From the NCBI GenBank assembly GCA_934130165.1, contig CAKOXO010000001.1, positions 1-64,000 of the forward strand: DNA of 64,000 nt. Direction: 5' to 3'. Below the pieces are notes generated by a model. It saw only the letters and a program-made list of their open reading frames with translations, did no database searches and had not been told where the DNA came from. A program made the translations under genes and the position numbers. Position 1 is the first letter of the stretch; the number at the start of each line of letters is the position of its first letter. Positions 9,028 through 18,043 of this stretch are shown here, piece after piece. The DNA comes from an uncultured Bacilli bacterium. Lineage in GTDB: Bacteria; Bacillota_I; Bacilli_A; RF39; UBA660.

Positions 9028-9036
9028 TGGTATAAT
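9028..9036 (+). promoter_or_regulatory. extended -10 promoter for the Ca2+ ATPase-sirtuin operon
   Basis: TGGTATAAT at 9028-9036 is a TGnTATAAT extended -10, 29 bases before the start codon at 9066. No good -35 lies 17 bases upstream, which extended -10 promoters tolerate. Confidence 0.6.
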
Positions 9037-9065
9037 GATATTATTACAAAATAATGAGGTGTTTT

Positions 9066-11636
9066 ATGTACTATAATAAAGAAATAAAAGATATCTATAA
9101 AGAATTAAATTCTAGCAAAGATGGATTAAATAATGAAGATGTAAAGAAAAGATTATTAGAATTTGGAAAAAACAAATTAGTAGAAAAAAAGAAAAAAAGC
9201 ACTATTATCAGATTTTTCGATCAATTTAAAGATACTATGATTATAATTCTTTTAATTGTAGCAGCACTATTATACATTTATGGTAGACTTCATTCTCATG
9301 ATTATACAGATACAATAGTAATATTAGTAGTAGTATTTATAAATGCTATAGTTGGATTTATTCAAGAAGAAAAGGCAGAAGCTGTTTTAAATGGATTAAA
9401 AAAATTTGAAACAACAACTTGCAAAGTAAAAAGAAATGGAAAAATATTAATAGTTGATACCTCATCCCTAGTACCAGGTGATATTGTATATTTAGAAAGT
9501 GGCGATACCATACCAGCCGATATAAGAATAAGCGAATGTGAAAATTTAAAGGTAGATGAGGCTCCATTAACTGGAGAAAGTACTCCTGTATTAAAATGTT
9601 CAGAAACATTAGATAATGATCTTATCATTCAAGAACAAAAAAACATATTATTTTTAGGATGCAATGTAACTAGTGGAAAAGGACATGGTATTGTAATTAA
9701 TACCGGTATGAATACTGAAATAGGAAAAATTGCTTCTTCACTTAATACAATTTCTGATTTAGAAACACCTCTACAATTAAAGATAAAAGAAATAAGTAAA
9801 GGAATAACTATTATAGTTTTTATAATTATGATTTTTATATTTATTCTTGCACTTATTAATCACTATACAATGATGGAAGTTATAATGCTTTGTTCTTCCC
9901 TAGCTGTTGCAGCAATACCAGAAGGATTACCAGCTGTCATAACTATTACCCTATCAGTTGGAATTTCAAATCTAGCCAAAAAGAAAACAGTTGTAAAACA
10001 AATGCAAGCAGTTGAAACTTTAGGTTCTGTTGATATAATATGCTCTGATAAAACAGGAACTATTACTCAAAATAAAATGACTGTAAAAGAAGAAAAAATA
10101 TATAATGAAAAATTTTTGAACTATATTTGTGCTTTATGTAATGAAGGATTAATTTATGATAATAAATATATTGGGGACCCTACTGAAACTTCCTTATATA
10201 ATTATCTTTATAAAAAAGGACTTGATCCACTTAAAATAAGAAAGGATAAAAAAAGATTAATTGATGCCCCATTTGATAGTGAGAGAAAAATTGCATCGAC
10301 TGTTAATAAGATTGGAAATAAAACTTACCTGTTATGTAAAGGTAGTATTGATAGTTTGCTTAAGCGATGTAATTATCTAGACAAAACTATATTAAATGAA
10401 ACAGAAAAAAAATTAATTAAAGAAGAAGAAGAAAAACTTTCAAATAAATCGTTAAGAGTTTTAGGATTTGCATATAAAGAAATTAATGAAATACCAAAGT
10501 CAACTGATGAGGTTATAGAAGAAGAAAATAATTTAATATTTGTTGGACTCTTAGGTATGATAGATCCTCCTAGAAAAACAGTAAAACAAAGTGTTGAAAT
10601 GTGTAAAATTGCTGGAATTAAACCAATTATGATTACTGGTGATTCACTTAATACTGCCATTGCAATAGCAAAAGATGTTGGAATTTTATCTAATCCTGAT
10701 GAGGGAATTTTGGGAGAAGAACTAGATAAATATTCTGATAAAGAACTAGTAAAAGTTGTACAAAAATATTCAGTGTATGCTAGAGTTAGCCCAAATCATA
10801 AACAAAGAATTGTTAAAGCTTGGCAGAAAAATGGTAAAATTGTTGCAATGACAGGCGATGGTGTTAATGATGCTCCAGCTATTAAGGATGCCCATGTTGG
10901 GGTTGGAATGGGAATAACTGGTACAGATGTTACAAAGTCAGTATCAGATATAGTATTAATGGATGATTCTTTTTCTACAATAATAATTGCTGTAGAAGAA
11001 GGAAGAAGAATATATAATAATATCAGAAATAATGTAGTTTACTCTCTTTCTAGTAACTTTGCTGAAATTCTTACCATCATCGTTGGACTACTAACTGGAA
11101 ATACTATTCTATTACCAATTTATATATTATTTATAGATTTAATAACAGATTCAATTCCTAGTATTTGTTTAGCCTTTGAAAAAAGTGAAAATAATATAAT
11201 GCAAAAAGAACCTAGAGGAATTAACAAATCACTATTTACACCATTTATAAAATCTTGTTTAGTATCATCTGCAATTATTGAAACAGTTTTTGTATTATGT
11301 ACCTATTTTATATCACTAAAATTCTATTCAAAGGAAATTGCGATGACTCTTGCATTACTTTCTATGGTTGTACAAGAAATAACCTATGCCATATCTTGTA
11401 GAAATTTAAAAGAACTTGTATTTAAACAAGGACTATTTTCTAATAAAGTTATGAATATAGGTCTTGCAATAATTTTAATAATAGAATTATTTGTATTTGT
11501 TAGCCCTATTGGTAGATTTATAAGTATTGAAAGTATAGATACAAAAATAATATTAATAGTATTTTTAATAAATCTATCCTCACTAATTATATATGAATTG
11601 ATAAAACCTATATTATGTAAATATTTCAAAGATTAA
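9066..11636 (+). CDS. cation-transporting P-type ATPase, Ca2+ type (PacL/SERCA-like)
   Basis: 856 residues. Actuator motif LTGES near 168, phosphorylation site DKTGT with Asp at 328, then TGD and GDGVNDAP hinge motifs, and about ten membrane helices (four before, six after the cytoplasmic domains). AAIPEGLPA in M4 and IDLITDS in M6 match the P2A calcium-pump sites, with Asp where SERCA has Asn in M6. It probably exports Ca2+ using ATP. ATG 9066 is preferred over 9054, because GAGGTG falls between them at proper spacing. The sirtuin gene follows 14 bases later. Confidence 0.88.
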   Translation: MYYNKEIKDIYKELNSSKDGLNNEDVKKRLLEFGKNKLVEKKKKSTIIRFFDQFKDTMIIILLIVAALLYIYGRLHSHDYTDTIVILVVVFINAIVGFIQEEKAEAVLNGLKKFETTTCKVKRNGKILIVDTSSLVPGDIVYLESGDTIPADIRISECENLKVDEAPLTGESTPVLKCSETLDNDLIIQEQKNILFLGCNVTSGKGHGIVINTGMNTEIGKIASSLNTISDLETPLQLKIKEISKGITIIVFIIMIFIFILALINHYTMMEVIMLCSSLAVAAIPEGLPAVITITLSVGISNLAKKKTVVKQMQAVETLGSVDIICSDKTGTITQNKMTVKEEKIYNEKFLNYICALCNEGLIYDNKYIGDPTETSLYNYLYKKGLDPLKIRKDKKRLIDAPFDSERKIASTVNKIGNKTYLLCKGSIDSLLKRCNYLDKTILNETEKKLIKEEEEKLSNKSLRVLGFAYKEINEIPKSTDEVIEEENNLIFVGLLGMIDPPRKTVKQSVEMCKIAGIKPIMITGDSLNTAIAIAKDVGILSNPDEGILGEELDKYSDKELVKVVQKYSVYARVSPNHKQRIVKAWQKNGKIVAMTGDGVNDAPAIKDAHVGVGMGITGTDVTKSVSDIVLMDDSFSTIIIAVEEGRRIYNNIRNNVVYSLSSNFAEILTIIVGLLTGNTILLPIYILFIDLITDSIPSICLAFEKSENNIMQKEPRGINKSLFTPFIKSCLVSSAIIETVFVLCTYFISLKFYSKEIAMTLALLSMVVQEITYAISCRNLKELVFKQGLFSNKVMNIGLAIILIIELFVFVSPIGRFISIESIDTKIILIVFLINLSSLIIYELIKPILCKYFKD

Positions 11637-11650
11637 AAGGAAGATTTAAT

Positions 11651-12358
11651 ATGAAAGATTTTGAAAAATTACAGAAGCTAATTGATGAGACAGATAATAT
11701 TGTTTTCTTTGGTGGTGCCGGTGTATCAACTCCAAGTGGAATAAAAGACTTTAGAAGTAAGGACGGTTTATATTCTGTTATTGGAAAAAATGCTGAATAT
11801 ATGCTTAGCAGTGAATTTTTTTACACTGATCCTAGAAATTTCTATTCCTTTTACAAAAATAATATGAACTTTACAGATAAACAACCAAATATAATACATA
11901 AATACCTAACTAAATTGGAAAGAAAAGGAAAACTAAAGGCAATAATAACTCAAAATATTGATGGGCTACATCAAAAAGCCGGTAGCAAGAATGTATTTGA
12001 GATACATGGAACAATAAATGAAAATCATTGCCTAAAATGTAATCGAAAATACAATGCCTCATATATATTTTCATCAAAAGATGTCCCAAAATGTACTTGC
12101 GGTGGAATCATCAAACCAAATGTAGTTTTATATGGAGAAAGATTACCTGATATATTTGATGATGCCATTAATCTAATCTTACAAGCAGATTTATTAATAG
12201 TAGCGGGAACATCATTAAAAGTTGAACCAGCTAGTAGTTTAGTTAAATTGTTTAAAAAGAAGTTAGTTATTATTAATAATGAAAAAACTCCTTATGATTT
12301 TTTAGCAACACTAGTAATCAATAATGATTTAGAATACATATTTAAAAACTTGAAATAA
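11651..12358 (+). CDS. cobB: Sir2-family NAD-dependent protein deacylase
   Basis: 235 residues, normal for a bacterial sirtuin. NAD-binding GGAGVSTPSGIKDFR at about 21-35, TQNID at 100-104, catalytic His119 in FEIHGT, and four zinc Cys at 127, 130, 148 and 150. The C-terminal Rossmann part has VAGTSLKVEPAS. It removes acyl groups from lysines using NAD+. Cotranscribed with the Ca2+ pump upstream. Terminator directly after the stop. Confidence 0.92.
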   Translation: MKDFEKLQKLIDETDNIVFFGGAGVSTPSGIKDFRSKDGLYSVIGKNAEYMLSSEFFYTDPRNFYSFYKNNMNFTDKQPNIIHKYLTKLERKGKLKAIITQNIDGLHQKAGSKNVFEIHGTINENHCLKCNRKYNASYIFSSKDVPKCTCGGIIKPNVVLYGERLPDIFDDAINLILQADLLIVAGTSLKVEPASSLVKLFKKKLVIINNEKTPYDFLATLVINNDLEYIFKNLK

Positions 12359-12370
12359 TTCAAGTTTTTT
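12344..12370 (+). terminator. terminator after the sirtuin gene
   Basis: AAAAACTTGAA (12344-12354) pairs with TTCAAGTTTTT (12359-12369) around ATAA and runs into T residues. The left arm lies inside the end of the coding sequence. Confidence 0.88.
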
Positions 12371-12380
12371 TATTTTTTTG

Positions 12381-12442
12381 TTGACATTTTGACTATTTTG
12401 TCATATAGTATACTGGTATACTGATTTAGTATATTAGTTTAC
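12381..12442 (+). promoter_or_regulatory. promoter with two 20-bp-spaced palindromic operators for the TetR-YhgE operon
   Basis: -35 TTGACA at 12381-12386 and -10 TATAGT at 12405-12410 (18-base spacer). A perfect palindrome AGTATAC-TG-GTATACT occupies 12407-12422, covering the -10 and start point. A degenerate copy, AGTATAT-TA-GTTTACT, follows at 12427-12442, exactly 20 bases on. This fits cooperative autorepression by the TetR protein encoded next. Confidence 0.75.
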
Positions 12443-12458
12443 TCAAGGAAGTGATATT

Positions 12459-13016
12459 ATGAATAAAAAGGAAATAGTAATAAACAAAGCTAGAGATTTA
12501 TTTACAACTTATGGCTATAAAAAAGTCTCTATGGATGAAATAGCTAAAGAAGCAAACGTTACTAAAAAAACAATATATACCTATTTTAAGGATAAAGATG
12601 ATCTATTCTCATACTTTATTCAAGAAGAATTAGAGAAAATGAAAAAAATGGTTGAAAAAAAAGCAAATAGTAACTTACCTTTTATAGAAGTGGTCGCTTC
12701 CAATTTATATGATATGCTTATGTTTAGAAAAAACAGTTTACTAATTTCTACAATATCTAAAGAAATGAAAGGTTCTACCCCTGAAAAGAGTCATTCATTT
12801 CTAAAAATTTATGATGATGAAATACTAAAATATTTAGAGGATAAAATTAAACTAGAAATTGATTTAGGAAACATAAAAAAATGTGATGCACATTTAACCG
12901 CATTCATAATTTACAGAGTATTTATAAATGTAATATTTGAGTATGATTTAGATATTGATGAAGAAAAGGTTACTAAAGAAGTTACTACAATTCTAAAAGA
13001 AGGATTATTAAATTAG
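12459..13016 (+). CDS. TetR/AcrR-family transcriptional regulator
   Basis: 185 residues. The N-terminal helix-turn-helix is canonical: ARDLFTTYGYKKVSMDEIAKEANVTKK and TIYTYFKDKDDLF at about 11-50. The C-terminal ligand and dimer domain is divergent, as usual. It starts 17 bases after a double palindrome overlapping its promoter and ends 12 bases before the YhgE gene, so it very likely represses itself and that membrane protein. The inducer is unknown. Confidence 0.9.
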   Translation: MNKKEIVINKARDLFTTYGYKKVSMDEIAKEANVTKKTIYTYFKDKDDLFSYFIQEELEKMKKMVEKKANSNLPFIEVVASNLYDMLMFRKNSLLISTISKEMKGSTPEKSHSFLKIYDDEILKYLEDKIKLEIDLGNIKKCDAHLTAFIIYRVFINVIFEYDLDIDEEKVTKEVTTILKEGLLN

Positions 13017-13028
13017 GGAGGTTTATAT

Positions 13029-14993
13029 ATGAATAAGAAAACAAATAATTGGTTTAAATATGTTGTAATAGCTGCTGTATTATTAATTCCATTTATGTAC
13101 AGTTTCTTCTATTTAAAAGCATATTGGAACCCATATGGAAAAGGAAATATTGATAATTTACCTGTTGCTGTTGTAAATAGTGATAAAGGTGATAAAGGTA
13201 ATGAATTAATAAACAGTATTAAGGATTCAAAAAAATTAAAATTAAGTGTTGTGGAAAGTAGTAAAGCAAACGAAGGATTGAATAATGGTAAGTATTACGC
13301 AATAATAAATATACCTGAAGACTTTACATCTGATATGGAAAGTGCTTCTAGTAAAAATAAACGTCATGCAACTATAACTTACTCACCAAACCAAAAAACA
13401 AACTATTTATCAAGTCAAATTATTAATACAGTTGTACTTACTGTTGAAAAAAATCTTGATAATGCTGTTAATTCAGAAATAGTTAAGAGCCTTTCTGAAA
13501 CAGTAGAAAAAGTACCAAGTCAATTAGATACCATAAGTGATGGTTTCGGACAATTAGAAGATGGTACTAATAAATTGGCTGATGGTAGTAATAGTTTAAA
13601 TACAGGAACTAAATCACTAGCTGATGGAACTGAATCATTAAATAATAACTATTCTAAATTTAATGAAGGAATAGAAAACATTAAATCAGGTACTGATCAA
13701 TTAAAAAAAGCATCTGATCAATTTTCAGAACTTAATAGTGGAATTAATGAATTAACTACCGGTGTTTCTACATTAAAAAGTGGGACTGATGGTATAAATT
13801 CAGGAATCAATAATTATGTTGATAGTGTAAATTCTCTATTATCTATGGCATCAAGTAATCCCGCTATTATTACTACACCAATTTTAACATTAAAGCAAGC
13901 CAGTTGTACATCTGGATCACCAGCATATGATGCAAATAATTGTGCCTATTTTACTAAATTGATAAATGACTATAAAATAACTGATGCAAGTTATACTCTA
14001 ACTAATCTAATAAGCGATTCTGGTAAAAAATTAAAATTAGGTAGTTCAGAATTAAAAAGCGGAGTTGATACCTTATCAACAAAAGTAAGTAAGTTATCAA
14101 CCGTACCAAATCAATTAACTGCTCTACAAAATGGTATTAATACATTAAATAACGGTGCAAATACACTATATGATAGTTCCTTAAAATTTAAATCAGGAAT
14201 TAAAACCCTAAATACAGGAGCACTTAAATTAAATAGTGGTTCTACTACATTAAATGATGGATTAATTACATTAAATAATAGTGTAAAATCATCTAAAAAA
14301 GAATTAGATAGTAAAATATCATCTACAAAGAAAGATGTTAAAAAAGTAGAGACACTTGCTGATTATAGTAAGGAACCTATCAAAGCTAAAACTAAAGAAG
14401 TTAATAAGGTATCTAGTTACGGTACTGCATTTGCTCCTCTATTTATTTCAATAGCTCTATGGGTAGGAAGCCTAATGCTATTCATTATCTTATTCTTTGA
14501 TAAAGAAAAAAGATTTGGAATATTAGGAATAGATAGCAAAGAAAGATTAAAAAGAACTTTTGCTTATCATGGATTAGCTAGTTTATCTGGTATTGTTTTA
14601 GGAGTATTATTACAATTACTATTAGATTTTAATATTACAAATGTATTCCTATACTATGTTAGTATTATCTTGGTTTCTAATTGTTTCTTAGCAATAATAG
14701 AATTTTTGATTGAAAACTTTGGAGATATTGGTAAATTTATAGCTTTAATTATATTAGTGCTACAATTAGGAGCAAGTGGTGGTACTTTCCCAATCGAAAC
14801 AGTTACCAAAGGATTTAGATTCTTAAATCCAATATTACCAATGACTTATACAATTAAATTATTAAAGGAACCTTTAATTAATATTGAGTCTAGTCTATTA
14901 GCAAAGAACTTTATTATTGTATTTATTATATTTATAGTATTCTTTGGAGCTAATATTGGAATTAATCTATATAAAGAAAAACATCAAAAATAA
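13029..14993 (+). CDS. YhgE/Pip-family membrane protein
   Basis: 654 residues. One N-terminal helix (12-30), an extracytoplasmic region with the Pip motif VAVVNSDKGDKG near 46-57, then a long region (about 165-440) of repeated G-(T/S)-x-x-L-x-x-G heptad-like units typical of YhgE/phage infection protein, and five or six C-terminal helices of the ABC-2 permease type. In lactococci Pip is a phage receptor; in other species homologues assist export of type VII substrates or lipids. A Cys pair near 290-305 may form a disulfide. Start has GGGAGG upstream. Regulated by the preceding TetR protein. Confidence 0.88.
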   Translation: MNKKTNNWFKYVVIAAVLLIPFMYSFFYLKAYWNPYGKGNIDNLPVAVVNSDKGDKGNELINSIKDSKKLKLSVVESSKANEGLNNGKYYAIINIPEDFTSDMESASSKNKRHATITYSPNQKTNYLSSQIINTVVLTVEKNLDNAVNSEIVKSLSETVEKVPSQLDTISDGFGQLEDGTNKLADGSNSLNTGTKSLADGTESLNNNYSKFNEGIENIKSGTDQLKKASDQFSELNSGINELTTGVSTLKSGTDGINSGINNYVDSVNSLLSMASSNPAIITTPILTLKQASCTSGSPAYDANNCAYFTKLINDYKITDASYTLTNLISDSGKKLKLGSSELKSGVDTLSTKVSKLSTVPNQLTALQNGINTLNNGANTLYDSSLKFKSGIKTLNTGALKLNSGSTTLNDGLITLNNSVKSSKKELDSKISSTKKDVKKVETLADYSKEPIKAKTKEVNKVSSYGTAFAPLFISIALWVGSLMLFIILFFDKEKRFGILGIDSKERLKRTFAYHGLASLSGIVLGVLLQLLLDFNITNVFLYYVSIILVSNCFLAIIEFLIENFGDIGKFIALIILVLQLGASGGTFPIETVTKGFRFLNPILPMTYTIKLLKEPLINIESSLLAKNFIIVFIIFIVFFGANIGINLYKEKHQK

Positions 14994-15020
14994 AAATGTT
15001 TCAAATATGAAACATTTTTT
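14992..15020 (+). terminator. bidirectional terminator between YhgE and the amidohydrolase
   Basis: AAAAATGTTTC (14992-15002) pairs with GAAACATTTTT (15009-15019), T-runs on both strands. It serves both convergent genes. Confidence 0.88.
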
Positions 15021-15024
15021 CTTT

Positions 15025-16302
15025 TTACATTTTATTCTTTATAATTCTAGATATGTTTTCTTTTAACATATTCTCATCTATATCCAATTTTAATTCATGA
15101 TTATTCATCAAAACCTCACCATTAATAATTGTTGTACAAACATTTTCAGGCGTAGTATTATGAACAACATTAGTAATCAAGTCAACTGTTGGAAAAGATG
15201 AGGTTTTATCCATATCCAGGATAACTATATCTGCTTTCTTTCCTACCTCAATACTACCAATTAAGTTATCAACTCCTAAAGCTTTAGCACCATTTATTGT
15301 AGCCATTTTTAATGTCTCATAGGAAGAAAAAATTGTAGGATCTTTATATAATCCCTTTTGTAAAAGGTCAACCATTGACATATGATAAAATAAATTCATG
15401 TTATTACCACTACCTTGACCATCAGTTCCTAAACAAATATTAACATATTCTCTATACTTTGACATGTTTGCTATACCACATCCTAAATTTAGATTACTAA
15501 CTGGATTATGAACAAAACTAACATCATGATTTCGAAATTTTTCTAACTTTTCTTCATTTAAAAATGTTGTATGTGCAAGAATTAATTTATTTCTTAATAA
15601 ACCCAATTCATCTAGTGCATCAATTGGATCTTTTTTATATTGTTTTTCTATACCATCAACTTCTGATAAGTTTTCACAAAAATGAATATGAAGCGGAATG
15701 TTATATTTTAAAGCTAAATCGCTACATTTTTTTAAATACTCTCCACTACAAGTATAAAAAGCATGTGGTGCTATAGAAAATTTGATTAATGGATCATTTT
15801 TATATAAATTATATAATCTTAAAAAATCATCAATTCTTTCTTGACCTTGACTGTCATTATCCATTAAGCATCTTCCAAATAAGGAACGCACCTTAGTTTC
15901 TTTAATAGCTTTTATACTACCATCACAATTAAAATACATATCATTACTCATAACAGTACCAGTTTTAATCATTTCAATACAAGAGAGTAGCGTTGAATAA
16001 TAAACATCATCATTATCTAATTTGTCCTCTATTGGCCATATTTTTTTTGTTAACCAATCATTTAAATCTAAATTATCATTAGTTGCCCTAAAAATACTCA
16101 TTCCCAAATGTGTATGTGAATTGATAAGACCAGGTAAAATAATTTTATTAGTAGCATCAATATCCAAATCAGATTTTCCATTATAATTACTAACTAACTC
16201 TGTAATAGTATCATCATTAATAACAATATCTAATTTCTCATACTTAAGTCTTCTACTATCATCCATAGTTATAACAGTACCATTTTTAATTACTTTTATC
16301 AT
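15025..16302 (-). CDS. amidohydrolase, MTA/SAH deaminase-like
   Basis: 425 residues from ATG 16302 (AGGTGA upstream; a GTG nine bases earlier overlaps that site). Metallo-dependent hydrolase with NSHTHLGM near 62, HIHFCEN around 210, LAHTTFL around 240 and CLGTDGQGSGNN near 300, all metal and substrate residues of the 5-methylthioadenosine/S-adenosylhomocysteine deaminase and guanine-deaminase-like group. The small beta domain at both ends (VIKNGTVITMDD; KKADIVILDMD) is complete. It probably deaminates a purine nucleoside derivative; the exact substrate is not decided by sequence. Confidence 0.82.
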   Translation of the reverse strand: MIKVIKNGTVITMDDSRRLKYEKLDIVINDDTITELVSNYNGKSDLDIDATNKIILPGLINSHTHLGMSIFRATNDNLDLNDWLTKKIWPIEDKLDNDDVYYSTLLSCIEMIKTGTVMSNDMYFNCDGSIKAIKETKVRSLFGRCLMDNDSQGQERIDDFLRLYNLYKNDPLIKFSIAPHAFYTCSGEYLKKCSDLALKYNIPLHIHFCENLSEVDGIEKQYKKDPIDALDELGLLRNKLILAHTTFLNEEKLEKFRNHDVSFVHNPVSNLNLGCGIANMSKYREYVNICLGTDGQGSGNNMNLFYHMSMVDLLQKGLYKDPTIFSSYETLKMATINGAKALGVDNLIGSIEVGKKADIVILDMDKTSSFPTVDLITNVVHNTTPENVCTTIINGEVLMNNHELKLDIDENMLKENISRIIKNKM

Positions 16303-16363
16303 ATATATCACCTATAGTAAGTATATCATTAAATAATTTATTATAAAAGAAAAAAGACTATTA

Positions 16364-16762
16364 TTAGTCTTCAATCATAATAATCTTTTTATCTTCTTTT
16401 TTCTTTTCTTCTTTAGGAACTGAAATTTCTAGGATACCATTTTTAAATTTTGCTTTAATATCTTCTTCAGATACATCACCTACATAAAAACTTCTTTCAC
16501 ATTTTGTAAAGGAATGTCTTTCACGACGTACATATTTTTTATTTTCTTTTTCATCACTATCCAATGTTTTTTCAGCAGATACTTTTAAATATCCATTTTC
16601 AAGTTCCATGTTAATATCTTCTTTTTTAAATCCAGGAACATCCATTTCCAAAATGTATTTCCCCTCTTTTTCATAGATATCACATTTCATCATTTTATCT
16701 AACTTTTTTGGTGGTTCAAAGTCATCAAAGAAATTATCAAAAAATATTCTACTTGGTAACAT
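16364..16762 (-). CDS. small heat shock protein (Hsp20/alpha-crystallin)
   Basis: 132 residues. The alpha-crystallin domain runs from about 28 to 120: YILEMDVPGFKKEDINMELENG, a Lys-rich loop, ERSFYVG, then KFKNGILEISVPK and a C-terminal I-x-I/V-like tail (KIIMIED). It binds unfolding proteins to hold them for refolding. A CIRCE operator overlaps its promoter, so it should be under HrcA control. Confidence 0.93.
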   Translation of the reverse strand: MLPSRIFFDNFFDDFEPPKKLDKMMKCDIYEKEGKYILEMDVPGFKKEDINMELENGYLKVSAEKTLDSDEKENKKYVRRERHSFTKCERSFYVGDVSEEDIKAKFKNGILEISVPKEEKKKEDKKIIMIED

Positions 16763-16788
16763 CTCTTATTCACTTCCTTTCTATACTC

Positions 16789-16830
16789 GTTATACCACTG
16801 TTTTTAGCACTTGTCAATAGTAAGTGCTAA
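16789..16830 (-). promoter_or_regulatory. CIRCE operator with overlapping promoter for hsp20
   Basis: TTAGCACTT (16804-16812), a 9-base spacer, then AAGTGCTAA (16822-16830): a perfect inverted repeat matching the CIRCE consensus (TTAGCACTC-N9-GAGTGCTAA) except for symmetrical changes at the inner base. On the minus strand -35 TTGACA (16812-16817) lies within it and -10 TATAAC follows at 16789-16794 with 17-base spacing. HrcA binding here would block RNA polymerase. Confidence 0.92.
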
Positions 16831-16873
16831 AATATTAAAAATTACTACTCTAATATTATGTAAAATAAATCAA

Positions 16874-17266
16874 TTATTTATTCAAATCATTTAATAACTT
16901 TTGTAAAACTTCTCTAGCATTATCATAAGTTAACTTTTCTAGTGCCTCAGAAACTGATACAAACTCAACCAATTCTATTTCTTCCTCTTGGTTTTTGCAA
17001 TTAAAGCTTGTTGCTTTTCCAAGAAAATATACAACATCTTTAATAACTCCTTTTTTTGGAGAATATGTTATTGCATACCTATATCTACTGTCCACTTCTA
17101 TATCTATGTTAGTTTCTTCCTTAACCTCTCTAATAGCGGTTTCTTCTTCTGTTTCATTATTTTCAACATGTCCCTTTGGAAAATCCCAGTGTCCTAAATT
17201 ATGTTTAACTATTAAAATTTTATCATCACTAAAAACTAAACTACCACAAGATTTTTCTTTTTTCAT
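16874..17266 (-). CDS. Nudix hydrolase
   Basis: 130 residues from ATG 17266, which has AGGAAGTGA upstream; a GTG three codons earlier overlaps the binding site. The Nudix box is at about 34-56: G-x5-E-x7-RE-V-x-EE-x2-I (GHVENNE ... REVKEETNI), with Thr in place of the usual Gly after EE. The beginning KEKSCGSLVF and GHWDFPKGH fit the MutT/Ap4A-hydrolase-like group that cleaves a nucleoside diphosphate linked to another moiety. Substrate not determined. Confidence 0.88.
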   Translation of the reverse strand: MKKEKSCGSLVFSDDKILIVKHNLGHWDFPKGHVENNETEEETAIREVKEETNIDIEVDSRYRYAITYSPKKGVIKDVVYFLGKATSFNCKNQEEEIELVEFVSVSEALEKLTYDNAREVLQKLLNDLNK

Positions 17267-17363
17267 ATATATCACTTCCTATTCATTATAATATCATCAA
17301 TATCATCTTTTTTGTAGAAAAAAATCTATATTTATGATATATTTTATAAGAGGAGATGTAATA

Positions 17364-17879
17364 ATGAAGAAGGTAAAATATTTATTAATTATTTTTGCTT
17401 TAACTCTTATTCTACCATTTAGTGTTAATGCAAAAGAAAAAGTAAAAGTATACTTATTTAGAGGAGAAGGTTGTCCACATTGCCAAGAAGCTGAGGAATT
17501 TTTTGATAGTATCAAATCAGAATATGGTAAGTATTATGAATTAATAGATTATGAAACTTGGTATGATACTGACAATGCTGATTTAATGAAAAAAGTTGCT
17601 GATAAACTTGGTGAAGAAGTGAGTGGAGTTCCGTACATTATAATTGGTAAAAAAACATGGAATGGATATGCTAGTACATATGATGATGCTATAAAAAGTG
17701 CTATAAAAAGTGAATACAATAAAAGTGCTTCAAAACGTTATGATGTAATTAAAGCAGTTAATGGTAAAACAAAAGAAAAAAGTAACGTTAGCAGTGATAT
17801 ATTAGCAGTACTTATAATAATTCTTGTTGTAGGTGGTATAACTTACGGAATTATTATGACCAGAAAAAAAGCATCATAA
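17364..17879 (+). CDS. exported thioredoxin-fold protein with CPHC motif
   Basis: 171 residues from ATG 17364 (AGGAGA upstream), not the upstream in-frame ATG at 17334. A signal peptide (4-22, ending SVNA-KEK) is followed by a thioredoxin-like domain: VYLFRGEGCPHCQEAEEFF with the redox pair C-P-H-C near 37-40 and the cis-Pro segment SGVPYIII near 90. A C-terminal transmembrane helix (145-165) and basic tail anchor it outside the membrane. CPHC is the DsbA-type active site, so it may act in thiol-disulfide exchange on the cell surface. Confidence 0.82.
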   Translation: MKKVKYLLIIFALTLILPFSVNAKEKVKVYLFRGEGCPHCQEAEEFFDSIKSEYGKYYELIDYETWYDTDNADLMKKVADKLGEEVSGVPYIIIGKKTWNGYASTYDDAIKSAIKSEYNKSASKRYDVIKAVNGKTKEKSNVSSDILAVLIIILVVGGITYGIIMTRKKAS

Positions 17880-17885
17880 AACAAA

Positions 17886-17909
17886 AAAAACAAACTTCGG
17901 TTTGTTTTT
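17886..17909 (+). terminator. bidirectional terminator (TTCG tetraloop)
   Basis: AAAAACAAAC (17886-17895), loop TTCG, GTTTGTTTTT (17900-17909). It terminates the thioredoxin-like gene on the plus strand and, on the minus strand, was the terminator of the original LysM amidase gene, since it starts just after that gene's stop. Confidence 0.9.
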
Positions 17910-18027
17910 AATTTGGAATAATTAATTGTTGATTTGGTTGAAGTATTGTTGAGGTTAGATTGTTAGCGAGTATTATACTATCAACAGTTGTATTGTAATT
18001 TCTTGCTATTGACCATAGAGAATCCCC
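17908..18027 (-). pseudogene. severed C-terminal LysM half of the amidase at 25210-26196
   Basis: Minus-strand frame encoding GDSLWSIARNYN, then a helix and LQPNQQLIIPN with stop at 17908-17910: 39 residues, the greater part of one LysM peptidoglycan-binding domain without its first strand and with no start codon. It is the missing end of the amidase gene, separated from it by the 7.2-kb element. Joining 25243 to 18027 across the GG core gives YYTVKKGDSLWSIARN, a perfect LysM motif in frame. The intact gene would encode about 357 residues. Confidence 0.9.
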
Positions 18028-18043
18028 TGATACAATTTTTATG
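18026..18043 (+). repeat. attL end of the element: core plus terminal inverted repeat
   Basis: Core CC at 18026-18027, then T and the 15-base arm GATACAATTTTTATG at 18029-18043. The bases outside the core belong to the LysM fragment; the arm belongs to the element. The recombinase stop codon (18039-18041) lies inside this arm. Confidence 0.82.
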
